The notes beneath the pieces are model-generated. The model made no database searches, was not told the origin of the DNA, and saw only the letters and a list, made by a program, of their open reading frames with translations. 21,794 nucleotides of DNA, taken from Hypsibius dujardini (lineage: Eukaryota; Tardigrada; Eutardigrada; Parachela; Hypsibiidae). Within the stretch, counting starts at the first letter, position 1. Each line of letters opens with the position of its first letter. A program made the position numbers and the translations under genes. This document shows positions 1 through 10,100 of this stretch, in pieces. The stretch covers positions 1 to 21,794 of the forward strand of contig LRSR01011512.1 in NCBI GenBank assembly GCA_001579985.1, written 5' to 3'.

Positions 1-63
1 CAGACACAGACACAGACACAGACACAGACACAGACACAGACACAGACACAGACACAGACACAG
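1..63. repeat. (CAGACA)n simple repeat
   Basis: A near-perfect hexanucleotide CAGACA tract runs in from the left edge of the window. It stops at an AG that could serve as a splice acceptor for the candidate exon starting at 64. The same motif on the other strand (CTGTGT/CTGTGC) recurs at 17357-17470. Confidence 0.95.
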
Positions 64-237
64 ACGACTGTCTCACTGGTCTGGGAACGATGCGAAGGAA
101 GGTAAGCCATTGTGTGAGCGCTGCCGCCTTTGGAGTTTGCAATCCCACAGGAATTTGACCACGACAACATTGCTTTGCGCTGCAATTCCGCCTGGGAATC
201 ATTTTTGAGGAACACATATTTACGTTTTGAAAGATAA
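64..237 (+). CDS. Candidate last exons of an unidentified gene entering from the left
   Basis: This is a weak call based on splice-like signals only. A possible exon at 64-101 lies between a CAG acceptor at the end of the CAGACA tract and an AAG|GTAAGC donor. A possible second exon at 151-237 follows a pyrimidine-containing ATCCCACAG acceptor and ends in TAA at 235-237. In the frame set by ATG at 90 the two join in phase 0, giving MRRK followed by EFDHDNIALRCNSAWESFL and a short basic tail. The intron would be only 49 nt. No family is recognised. It could equally be chance splice motifs beside a simple repeat. Confidence 0.2.
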
Positions 238-242
238 CAATT

Positions 243-383
243 ATGAATGAGGAACTTCAACCAGTGTTGGTCAAGGCATTTAATACCGTTTCACCACAGA
301 ATGAAATTTATACAGCTCCGACACCGCGGAATGCCCAGGGTTTCTCCCCACATGCGTACGCTTGCAGCTGTGTGGTGCTTTAA
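243..383 (+). CDS. Small ORF ending in a CaaX-like CVVL
   Basis: A 46-codon ORF starts with MNEELQPVLVKAFNTV and ends ...HAYACSCVVL before TAA at 381-383. The last four residues fit a C-a-a-L geranylgeranylation box, with a second cysteine two residues upstream, as at the C-terminus of many small GTPases and related membrane-anchored proteins. No GTP-binding motif or other domain is visible. A possible acceptor (TTTTGAAAG, ending at 233) would make it a terminal exon rather than a stand-alone ORF. It overlaps no repeat. It may be fortuitous. Confidence 0.15.
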   Translation: MNEELQPVLVKAFNTVSPQNEIYTAPTPRNAQGFSPHAYACSCVVL

Positions 384-764
384 CAAAAGATCCTGTTCTT
401 GCGGCGTGACACGTTTATCTCGTTTGGCTGCAAAAACTTCTCGGTGAAAATATGAGACGCACAACCATTGCAGGCGAAAATATGGAAAGTAACATAAACC
501 AAACTACTGCAAAAGTACAGTGCAATTACACACCAAGCATTCCATTAATGTCGCCTCAAAAAATCGAGTTTGACGAAACTCAACGATGCTGTGCTGGCTG
601 AGTAAGATTTAGTTGAGCGTCTCACACCCGCTCATCAAATAGTTATGGCAAATCAGTTCCAAACCGAATTCTTAATCTTTTCAGCAGGCTCGTCATTTCG
701 TCCACTTAGAGATCCTTCCATCTCTTCTTCCGTCTGTTTGCTCTCTATCGGTCTGCTGTCAATC

Positions 765-2040
765 ATTATCCGTGTTCCGTTTATCTGTAGGCCATCTATG
801 TGCCAGTTGGGCTAGTGTCCGCCGTCCGTCCGTCTACTATCCATCTACCATCTGCGTCCACAGTCCGTTCGTATGTCGGTCTACCTTCGCTTCATGCACA
901 GTCCGCCCGCCGGTCCACTGTTCATCTTGCTCGGCTAGAACACATCTAGCCGGCGACCATTGCTCCGTCAGTCTGACGTGCATCCGTCCGTCCGTTTGCT
1001 GTACATTTATTCTTCCATCCGTACGATGTACGGATAGGCTCCCAGTCCGCAATCTGCAGTCCGGCCGGTCACACACCGTCTGACTGTCTTCAGGCCGCCC
1101 GGCCGTACGGCTAGAGTCCGTCTGCACGTTCCGTCTGTTCGTTCACAGTTCCCCGTTTGCTCACAGTCCGTCCGTCAGTTAAAACTCCGTAAATCTGCCC
1201 ATAAACCATCCGTTAGTCAGTCCGTCCGTCCGCCGCACGCATTCCCTCCATCCATCCATGAAAATGGACGGACGGACCGTCGGTCGTCAGACTGATGCAA
1301 AGATATAGCCGGTCAAAATGAGCATTGGACGAACGGACAGTGAACGTAGAAAGAGATTGTGCGACAAACGAAGGGTTTGCAGAAGGACGGACGAACTGTG
1401 AACGAACCGGATCAACAGACCTTGAATGCACGAACGGTCTGTGAATGGATGTACGGAAAGATGCGGGCAGGCAGACGGTGCGGATGGGTGAAATGTCTTT
1501 AGAATGGACGGACGGACGACGGATGGCCGGTCGAACGGTGGACGGACCAACTGACTATTAGGAGACCGACGGGCTACGGATGGCCAGGTGCACGTAATGT
1601 GGACAGCTGGACTGACAGACGAATTGCTTGCAGACGGACCGACGGACTGACAACCAGACGGATTGTGAACGAACAGACGGATTATGCCGAACCTTCGGCT
1701 CGGGAGGTATGTGTTTGCCGCTTTCATCGCTCGTCCATCTGCCCACAAAATGTCCGTCCGTTCGCATTGCCTTTGTTTTTTCATCGTCTCTCCTACCGTT
1801 CGCATGCTAACAGTCCGTCCGTCCGTCCGTCTACAGTCCGTCCGTCCGTACGTCCGTCTGTCCGTCCATCCGTCCGCCCGTATGTCCGCCCGTCCGTCCG
1901 TCCGTCCGTCCGTCCGCCCGTCCATCCGCCCGCTCGTATGTCCGCTCGTCCGTCCATCCGTCTATAGTCCGTCCGCTCTCTTGCCTTTTGTCCATCCGCC
2001 CATCGAGATGGTCAGTCGGGTGTGCGCAGTCCGTTTATCT
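765..2040. repeat. Strand-switching CCGT/GACG tetranucleotide repeat block
   Basis: This is a degenerate tandem array of GTCC/CCGT-type words with CCAT and CTGT variants. From about 765 to 1255 the pyrimidine-rich version lies on the plus strand (TCCGTCCGTCCG). From about 1264 to 1690 the array reads the other way (GGACGGACGGAC). From about 1755 to 2000 it reverts to the pyrimidine-rich plus strand, with its purest run around 1810-1960. The first switch is sharp, at a CATCCATCCATG/AATGGACGGACGG boundary near 1250-1275. Long open frames through this block are products of the repeat. They carry RPSVRPSV-like or DGRTDGRT-like periodic peptides and are not genes. Confidence 0.9.
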
Positions 2041-2188
2041 GCCTCACACGGATAACGAAGATGAAACTATACGGTACCCGGTGGGCAGAAGTGGAAAAGG
2101 AGTAGCCAAAGATTACGAATGCGACTGGCGAAAGGCCAAAATGGGTCAGACTTATCCGGACTGGGAAACGGACAAGGAAGAAAAATAA
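2030..2188 (+). CDS. Candidate 3'-terminal exon, unidentified
   Basis: After the repeat block, a GTGTGCGCAG acceptor-like site ending at 2029 opens a frame encoding SVYLPHTDNEDETIRYPVGR, then a charged tail rich in K, D and W that ends ...DKEEK with TAA at 2186-2188. An AATAAA hexamer (2187-2192) overlaps the stop. Base composition changes from the flanking repeat to ordinary coding-like sequence, which is the main reason to list it. No family is recognised. It could belong with the candidate exons at 64-237, with the repeat block as an intron, or be chance. Confidence 0.22.
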   Translation, partial: SVYLPHTDNEDETIRYPVGRSGKGVAKDYECDWRKAKMGQTYPDWETDKEEK

Positions 2189-2234
2189 TAAAAATCATGA
2201 AATTTGTTAAGAACAATTGTGTAATGAAAAAAAT

Positions 2235-2265
2235 GTAATAGTAATAGTAATAATAGTAATAATTA
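2235..2265. repeat. AT-rich (TAATAG)n microsatellite
   Basis: A short run of AATAGTAATAGTAATAATAG-type repeats lies in an AT-rich spacer. No coding potential is seen here. Confidence 0.8.
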
Positions 2266-2613
2266 TTTTTAATGATAAAAATATTTAGTATTTAAAAGAT
2301 GTCGCAACACACTTCACAATCGATTGATCGGCTCGTAAACTCATTCATTTTCGGCCACTCGACCGGTCTGTTCGTGTTGATATGATATCGTTGTAAACGG
2401 TTAACCAAGCAATACGGACGTTCATGCTTAATTGACTGTTCAATAGCCTAAAAAAACAGTCACATGATGTTTAGTATTCTGACGTAAAATGGGTAAATTG
2501 TTGCACGGAGGTAGTTCCTGTTGGAGGTTGAAGTGCCGTAAAGCGCCGGCAGGGATTCTGCCGCTGGCCTTGTATCACTACAATACGTCTGTCAACCCCA
2601 AACACATCTACAC

Positions 2614-2729
2614 ACATGGCCATATTACAGCGCTACGCGACTTAAGCCACCGAGCTCGGGGAGAGCATGGCGTTGCGCGCTAACCGAGATTAATGGCTTA
2701 AATCAGACAGCGTTGTAATATGGCCACGC
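2614..2729. repeat. Palindromic foldback element 1 (MITE-like)
   Basis: Two imperfect arms of about 36 bp face each other: the left arm 2614-2649 contains TGGCCATATTACAGCGCT, and the right arm 2694-2729 contains AGCGTTGTAATATGGCCA. Roughly 30 of 36 positions pair. The loop of about 44 bp carries GCGCTAACCGAGATTAATGG, which resembles part of the neighbouring element at 2777-2903. No obvious target-site duplication was found, and no ORF inside looks real. It could be a non-autonomous DNA transposon remnant or a hairpin-forming element. Confidence 0.65.
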
Positions 2730-2776
2730 AGCACGCCATCAATCAATCAATGACAGGCTGCTACTGTAGATTCATG

Positions 2777-2903
2777 TACACACCCGGCAATAACCTTGCG
2801 CTAACCAAGTTAAGCCATTATACTCGTTCTACGCATGGTGTTGTACACAACCTCGAGTTAAAGTGCTTAATTCGATTAGCGCAAGGTTTTTGCCGCGTGT
2901 GTA
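2777..2903. repeat. Palindromic foldback element 2 (MITE-like)
   Basis: The left arm 2777-2816 begins TACACACCCGGCAATAACC and continues TTGCGCTAACC. The right arm 2864-2903, read in reverse complement, begins TACACACGCGGCAAAAACC and continues TTGCGCTAATC. The arms match at about 34 of 40 positions. The loop is about 47 bp and contains a small TTGTACACAA palindrome. The sub-motif GCGCTAACC(A/G)AG is shared with the element at 2614-2729, so the two may be diverged members of one family placed side by side. Confidence 0.65.
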
Positions 2904-3257
2904 TTTTAGTGATTATGCCAGCACCACATCCACAAATTGGGCAGAGCCGTGACGGACATATTGGGATGTGATCAGTTAAAAAAAGATCGTAGACTTCTGT
3001 GAAGCTTCATCATTCGAGAAAAATGCGCTTTGGATGACCGTTGAATTTTGCCCTGTGCCCTTTGAGCAGACGAGAGCTAAGGAGTCCGCGCTTTGGACAG
3101 CAGCGATCAATCAATCAACGCACGGTCCCGAAGTCAAAGTTAAGCCCCGTGTGACCACGCCCCGTAAAGAGGCTTGACCAATCGACCGATTCCGCATTGC
3201 ACTTTGCCCCCACATTTGTTGCTGACGTCTCAAAGTGCAACAGTCAGTCGCTGTGTT

Positions 3258-3263
3258 TATAAA
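3258..3263 (+). promoter_or_regulatory. Possible TATA box upstream of OGDH
   Basis: TATAAA lies within GTTTATAAACTG about 350 bp upstream of the OGDH start codon. It precedes a GC-rich CGCGCGCGCG run at about 3297-3309, near where a start site would be expected. This is inferred from position and consensus alone. Confidence 0.3.
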
Positions 3264-3406
3264 CTGCGTCGTCGACTCCGACACGACAAATCGAAGCGCG
3301 CGCGCGCGGAAATGCAATCAGCACACACAAGAAGGTGTATTTATCGTTTTTATTCGTCTTCATCGCTTTTGGCTCTGCCAGGACGCGCTCAACTACCTGA
3401 TAACAG

Positions 3407-3570
3407 GTGAGCAACACCCGCACCTTTTCGATATTCCCCGAGTCGGGCTATCATTCTACGTCGTCCGATTTTCATTTCAGCGAATGAAAAGGCCACTTTT
3501 ACGCGAGGACCTTCAGCATGTGATCCTCTTCCCCTCCCAGAGGTCTACACCCCTTTCCTCCCCATTCCAG
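3407..3570 (+). other. Possible 5'-UTR intron of OGDH
   Basis: A good donor (AACAG|GTGAGC at 3407) is followed by several acceptors: TTTCATTTCAG ending 3480, a C/T-rich site ending CCCTCCCAG near 3540, and CCCCATTCCAG ending 3570. Using the last one would remove the upstream ORF that starts at ATG 3484 and stops at 3604-3606, leaving the OGDH ATG at 3611 as the first start after the junction. Which acceptor is used cannot be told from sequence. Confidence 0.4.
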
Positions 3571-3610
3571 CGGATCACCCGCCCCCCATCCGGAACATTC
3601 GGATAGCCCG

Positions 3611-6482
3611 ATGTATTGCGTGGTGGTGCGTGCGCGGCTGCTGCAGCGGGCGCAGTCTGCGTGCCACAAGGCGCGACGCAATGCGACGTCCTCACGCAAT
3701 TTCTCCGCGACGTCCCTGACAAGAAATGTGGAGCAATTTTCCGAGCTCGCCGCCAACTCCGGTTATGCAGAAGATATGTATGAGGCTTGGTTGAAGGACC
3801 CGAAAGTGGTGCATCAGGTTTGTGTGTGTGTGTTTTTTAATTTTTTTTTTTTTTAATATTATTTTTCGTTTTTTTGAAAGTCATATTTGTTTGGGATTTT
3901 CAGAGTTGGAATGACTATTTCAGCCAGACCAGGCACGTGCCGCGGTCGGTGGGCGGCAGACCAGCTGCCGCCGGGGTCTCCATCCCGGAGATAAGTGATC
4001 CCAGGACAGTGGAGAGGAGTGTGAGGGACCATATGGCAGTACAGGCGCTCATTCGATCGTACCAGGTAACTTTTCTGATTATTTCTTTAATTGATTGATT
4101 GATGAATTGATTGGTTTGGCTGTTGATTGGTTAAACAGTTATCTGCTTTGGTTGATTGATGAATTGATTGGTTTGTCTGTTGATTGGTTAAACAGTCATC
4201 TGCTTTGGTTGATTGATGTATTGATTGGTTTGTCTGTTGTTTGGTTAAATATATAATATTTAAATCAACGGTAAGTAATCTAATTCTAATTTGCAATACC
4301 GGACACCCGTAATGTGGATTGTTGTATGCCGTAGGTGAACGGTCATCGGATTGCCAACATCGACCCTCTCGATCTGGAGCCTAGAAGGTCGGAGATTGTC
4401 ATACCGGAATTGGGATTGGAATATCACGGCCTCAGTCAGTTCCTTTTTCCTATTAGTTCTTTTTTTTCTCACCATTCGGCAGTACTTCTAGCGGCGTACT
4501 TTGGAAGGTTTCCATTGCAGGCGAGGAGCATCTTGATCGAGTGTTCAGTCTGCCCTTCATAACCCACATTGGTGGGTCAGAGCCCGCGTTACCGCTCCGT
4601 GAGATAATAACCCGCCTCCGGAAGATATACTGCGGCTCGATCGGGGTTCAGTATATGTATATGCCAAAGCGGGAGCACTGTGAATGGATCCGTCGTCGCT
4701 TCGAAACGCCCGGCGTCACGGAAATTACACAGCAAGAGCGGAAGTCGATTCTGCAGAGACTTCTTAAAGCAGACAGGTCAGTTGTGGTGCTTTTTACTGC
4801 AGCACAGAAAGCATTCGACTGCCACTCCATGAGATAGACAGTTAGCCTCATTGCGGGATCGGGCACGATGCAAGAATAGTTCGATGAGCCGGCAGACATG
4901 AATCATGACGTGTCTGGAATAGTTTCTTTCTGTATTGGTGTTAGTCTGTCTGCCAGTTTGTTTGTCTGTGTCTGTTTGGTTGTCTGACTGTCTACATGTC
5001 TTTCCGCCTGTCGTTGTGCACGTTTGCCTGTGTGCCTGGATGGCTGTTTGTCTCTGTCTGTTTTTGTCTCCCTTCCTACCGACCTGCCTGCCTTTTTTTA
5101 TAACTGTCTGTCTGTCCGTTTTTCTCTGTTTGTTTGTCTGTCTATCTATCTCTCTATCAGTCTGTCTGTCGGTCTGCCTATCAGTCTATCTACTTGTCTT
5201 TTCGTCTCTCGTTGTAATCATTTGTCTATCTGCCTGGATGGCAGGTTGTCTCCGTCTGTCTGATTGTCTGTCTGCATGCCTGCCTTTTTGTTATGTTTCT
5301 CTGTATGACTGTCTGTCTGTCCGTTTGTCTCTGCCTGGCTGTCTGTTTGTCTGCAGATCTGCCTGCCTTCCTGTCTGATCGCTTGCCTTCCTTCCTGCCT
5401 GTCTGCCTGCCTTCCTATTTGTCGTTGCACCTGTCGGTTTGCCTGCCTGCCGGTCCATTTGCCACAGTCTATTCGTCTGTCTGTTATTTACTATACAGAG
5501 AGACATGACATGAACGGCACATAGGAATGCAATGTCTTCGAATTATGCTAAAATACTATAATCAGTATGTTTTGTCATTCAGGCTGGAAGACTTTCTCCG
5601 GTTGAAATGGCCAGCAGAAAAGCGCTTTGGTCTGGAAGGCTGTGAAGCTCTCATCCCCGGCATCCAAGCGGTGATTGACACATCCAGCGCACTCGGCGTG
5701 GACAGTGTCATCATCGGGATGCCGCATCGCGGCCGGCTGAACGTGATCGCTAATGTCTGCCACAAGCCGATGAAGCAAGTGTTCGCCCAATTCAAAGGCC
5801 TGGGTATGGCCGACGAAGGCAGCGGCGACGTCAAGTATCACTTGGGACTTAGTCACGAGGTCATCAATGAGGTTACGGGACAACCGGTGCGGCTGACACT
5901 TTGTGCCAATCCGTCTCATCTGGAAGCGGTGAATCCGCTCGTGCAGGGGAAGGCTCGCGCCGAGCAGTTTTATCGGGGCGATGTGGCAGGGGAGAAAGTG
6001 ATGAGCATAATTATGTAAGTCGACTCTAGTATTTATCTGTCACCTACCAGAGCTTCGGGGGATTAACTCCACCGATTGATCACTGGTCCTTGCAGGCATG
6101 GCGATGCTGCTTTCGCCGGACAAGGCGTGGTGTATGAGACTTTTCATCTCAGTGAACTGCCGGATTACACGACCCACGGGACAATCCATATTGTTGTTAA
6201 CAACCAGGTAAATTTATGGATCGATTGGTTCTAGTAAGCATTTTTGGACGCCGGGACAGATAGACCAATAGGCAGATAAGCAGAAAGTCAGGCAAATAGA
6301 TAGGCAGGCAGGCACGCAAGCAGATAGATAGGCAGGCATGCAAGCAGACAGGGACGCAAGCAAGCAGGCAGGCAGGTAGAAAGCCAGGCAGGTAGGCAGA
6401 TAGGAATAGACAGACGAACAAACAGATATACGAACAAACAGAAAGAAAGAGCAGCAGACGGATTCAAGCAGGCAGGCAGATT

Positions 6483-6550
<68 letters not shown>

Positions 6551-7114
6551 GGTAAACAGGTAAACAGACAGACTCATTTGCCAATATTTTTTTGCAGGTT
6601 GGTTTCACCACTGATCCTCGGGTCGCGCGCTCCTCTCCCTATTGCACCGACGTGGCACGAGTGGTGAACGCTCCTATTTTTCACGTAAATGGCGATGATC
6701 CCGAAGCAGTGCACCATGTATGCAAGGTCGCTGCGGAATGGAGAGCGAAATTTCGGAAGGACGTGGTGATCGATTTGGTGAGTCTGATGGACATGACGAC
6801 TGACTGTTGGACGAATGCTACTTACATTTTGACTCATTATATACGTCCTTTGCATGTATCATTTTTAAGGTGGGTTACCGTCGCTACGGACACAATGAGC
6901 TTGACGAAGCTCGATTCACCCAGCCTGTGGTATGCAACAAGATTGATAGGCAGAAGCCTGTGATGAAACAGTATGCGGAACAACTTATCAAGGCTGGAGT
7001 CGTTGAAGCAGCTATCTTTGATGTGAGTCAGACAGACTGACTGAAAGACAGACAGATAGACACACAGACACACAGACACAGACACGCAGACAGATAGACA
7101 GACAGAGACAAACA

Positions 7115-7155
<41 letters not shown>

Positions 7156-10100
7156 TAGACACACAGACACAGAGACACACAGACACACAGGCAAGCAGGA
7201 AGGCAAGCAAGCACACACATAGCCGGATGAAGAGACACACTGATAGACAAACAGACAACAGACAGAAAGACAGGCAGAGGCAAGCAAGAAAAAGACGGAC
7301 CAACGAACCGATACCGACAAGCGCCTTGGTTTTTAATTATGCCTTTTCTAACTGTAAAAAACTTTTGTAACTTGATCTAGAAAGCAATGGAAGATTATAA
7401 GATCTCTTTGGATGTTGACTACCAAAACGCGGGGAAAGAGACCCACATAAAAAATGAGGACTGGCTAGACTCACCATGGCCGCAGTCCTTCTTCGATAGC
7501 CGTGATCATGTCACAATACCATCCACTGGCGTTGATAAAGCCTTACTCGCGTATATCAGCTCAAAGTTTGCCGAAGAACCGCAAGGCTTTGTGCTCCACA
7601 AAGGTGTGTGCGTGCTGGAAGCTGAGCGACCCACTACGGTCTTTCACAGCTGTTGCTTCTAATTGTTTTCTCCCTGCTTTAGGTATCAACCGAATTTTGA
7701 ACGTACGCCGGGAATTGGCCGGAAAAGAAATTGCCGATTGGGCGATGGCAGAAGCGCTGGCCTGGGGATCACTGTTGAAGGAAGGGATCCATGTGCGGCT
7801 GAGCGGTCAGGACGTGGAGAGGGGAACCTTTAGGTAATTATTAGGGATGCAGGTTCCAGTTGCGGGCAAGTGTGGAATTCCATGGAATCATGGAATCATT
7901 TGTGCATGGGGGCCAGGGGGTGGGCGCCCCTGGGTGGGCGCCCCTGGGTAGTGCCCTTTTCCCCCTAGCAAAACCCATGTGGAATTTCCTGGAATTCCAC
8001 GTTCCATTCCACGGACTCATGTTTTTACGTGGAATTCCACGTTCCATTCCACGGACCCATATTTTTACGTGGAATTCCACCTCCTTGAAACTACACGCTC
8101 CATTCCACGGACCCATGCTTTTACTTGGAGTTCCAAGTTCCATTCCACGAACCCATATTTTTACGTGGAACTCCACGGAATTTGGAAACTGGTTGGAGTC
8201 GCCATCGCGAGTATTTCGTGGGAGTTGTTTATGACGAGAGGAGCGTTAATGAAGAGTTACCATTTTTTGGATTTTACAGTCATCGGCATCACGTTCTTCA
8301 CGACCAGGAGAGAGACAAGACCACCTATCGCCCGCTGAACCATCTATGGGAGAAGCAGGCGCCCTACACGGTCTGCAATAGCTCCCTCTCGGAGTACGGC
8401 GTCCTGGCCTTCGATCTCGGATTCTCCATGAACAGTCCGAACGCCTTGGTCATGTGGGAGGCGCAGTTTGGGGACTTTGTCAATACCGCACAGTGCACGA
8501 TCGACCAGTTCGTCTGCTCCGGCTACGCAAAGTGGCGCAATCAAAGCGGCCTTGTGATGCTCCTGCCGCATGGACACGAAGTAATTTGCCTACTCTTCAT
8601 TATTTTCATATTGAACTAAAACCCGGGGCGTGAACGAAATCAATCTAAAATTATTCAAAATTAATTTATAATTTATTCCAAATTTATTCTAAATTTATTC
8701 AAAATTTATTTCAAATTTATTTCAAATTAATTCCAAATTAATTCCAAATTAATTCCAAATTAGTTTGTTTTAAATAAGACTGTTGCTTTTTAGTATTGTG
8801 TCAGTATTTAAAAAGCCACCGCTTGAAATATAACCCTTGTCCTTTGCCAGTGTTTTTTTTTAATATTTTGTTAATTTCAATTTCAAGTGGACACTGGAAG
8901 ATTCCATTCCCACCAGTTTGTATTTTTCTGTCACTTTTTGACACCCACTGACTCAAAATTTAATCAAGAATCGTTGGGCATCAGCAAAATACTTTTCTGA
9001 CATCAGGGGGCGGAGCTACACGTCAATGCTGGAAAGCTTCACTTGAATTTTCTGCCCTTTTTTAAAAACTGCCAACGGCTCCACCCCCTTACATCCGAAG
9101 AATATTTGGTTGACGTCAATCGATTCCAAATCAAATTTAGAACGGGACGGTGTCAACATATTCCTGTTCAGTTCATTTCGATAACAAAAAAATGTCAGTG
9201 AAAAAATCGAGGAAACTGGAATTTTCCAATGTTGTCCGAATTTTGAAATTGCATCAAAAGAAAGTGTTCATTTAATCACCGATGAAATAAATTTTGTTGA
9301 GTCATCAGTAATACTGTACCATTGAACTGTTGTACTAAAAAAAGCGGAGGCATTCTGCGTTCCACCTGTGAAAAAGCGTGCGCAGTCAGTAATGTGCCTA
9401 TCTATTTCTGTCTGTCTCCATCCTGGTCTAACTGACGTGGAATGCTTAACAATAATCCAGTTGGGGATGTTTGTTTAAGGGAATGGGTCCGGAGCACACC
9501 AGTGGTCAGCTGGAGCGATTCCTCCAACTGTCCAGCGACAGTCCGGATGACTTCCAGTCGGAGGCCGCGCAGCCGTCGTACATTGTCGATCAGCTGAAAC
9601 GCACCAACTGGCAGGTGATGAATCTCACCACGCCCGCAAACTTCTTCCACGCGATGCGACGGCAGATCGCCCTGCCGTTCCGACGGCCGCTCATTATCAT
9701 GACGCCCAAGAGCCTGCTGAAGCACGCCGAGGCGCGCTCCACCTTCGATGACATGGTCGTGGGAACGGAATTGAAGCGGATTTATCCAGAAACCGGGCCG
9801 GCCAATGCGGATCCGTCCGCGGTGACGCGGCTGGTCTTCTGCAGCGGGAAGGTCTTCTATGAACTGCGGAAGGAGCGTGACGCGAAGCAGTTGAGCGAAA
9901 AAATCGCCCTTGTTCGAGTGGAACAGGTATCAACTGTTTTTTCAGTATATTTTAAAGCATATTTTCACTGGCCTAAAGGTGAATTTTTGGTGAGTTTAAA
10001 TACAAGGCATTGTTTTGCTGTTTGCATGGCATCGTTTCTGCTCATTTCTAATGTGGTTATTTGTGTTGCTTATTCACTGAATTTAAGAATGGAATTATTA

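Noticed and set aside
772-2055. Open frames with RPSVRPSV or DGRTDGRT periodicity
   Set aside because: These are translations of the CCGT/GACG repeat block in all frames, with no domain and no coding signature.
4935-5508. Long cysteine/leucine/serine-rich open frames on both strands
   Set aside because: They are periodic translations of the CTGT tetranucleotide array inside OGDH intron 4. The flanking exons join in phase without them.
5562-5919. Minus-strand frames opposite OGDH exon 5
   Set aside because: They are shadow frames of a strongly conserved plus-strand exon.
6197-7320. Minus-strand frames rich in CLSVCLSV across OGDH introns 6 and 8
   Set aside because: They are repeat artefacts in antisense orientation to a well-supported gene.
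7841-8338. Frames through the GTGGAATTCCAC minisatellite
   Set aside because: The region is OGDH intron 10. The exons on both sides join precisely at the conserved TFSHRHH sequence.
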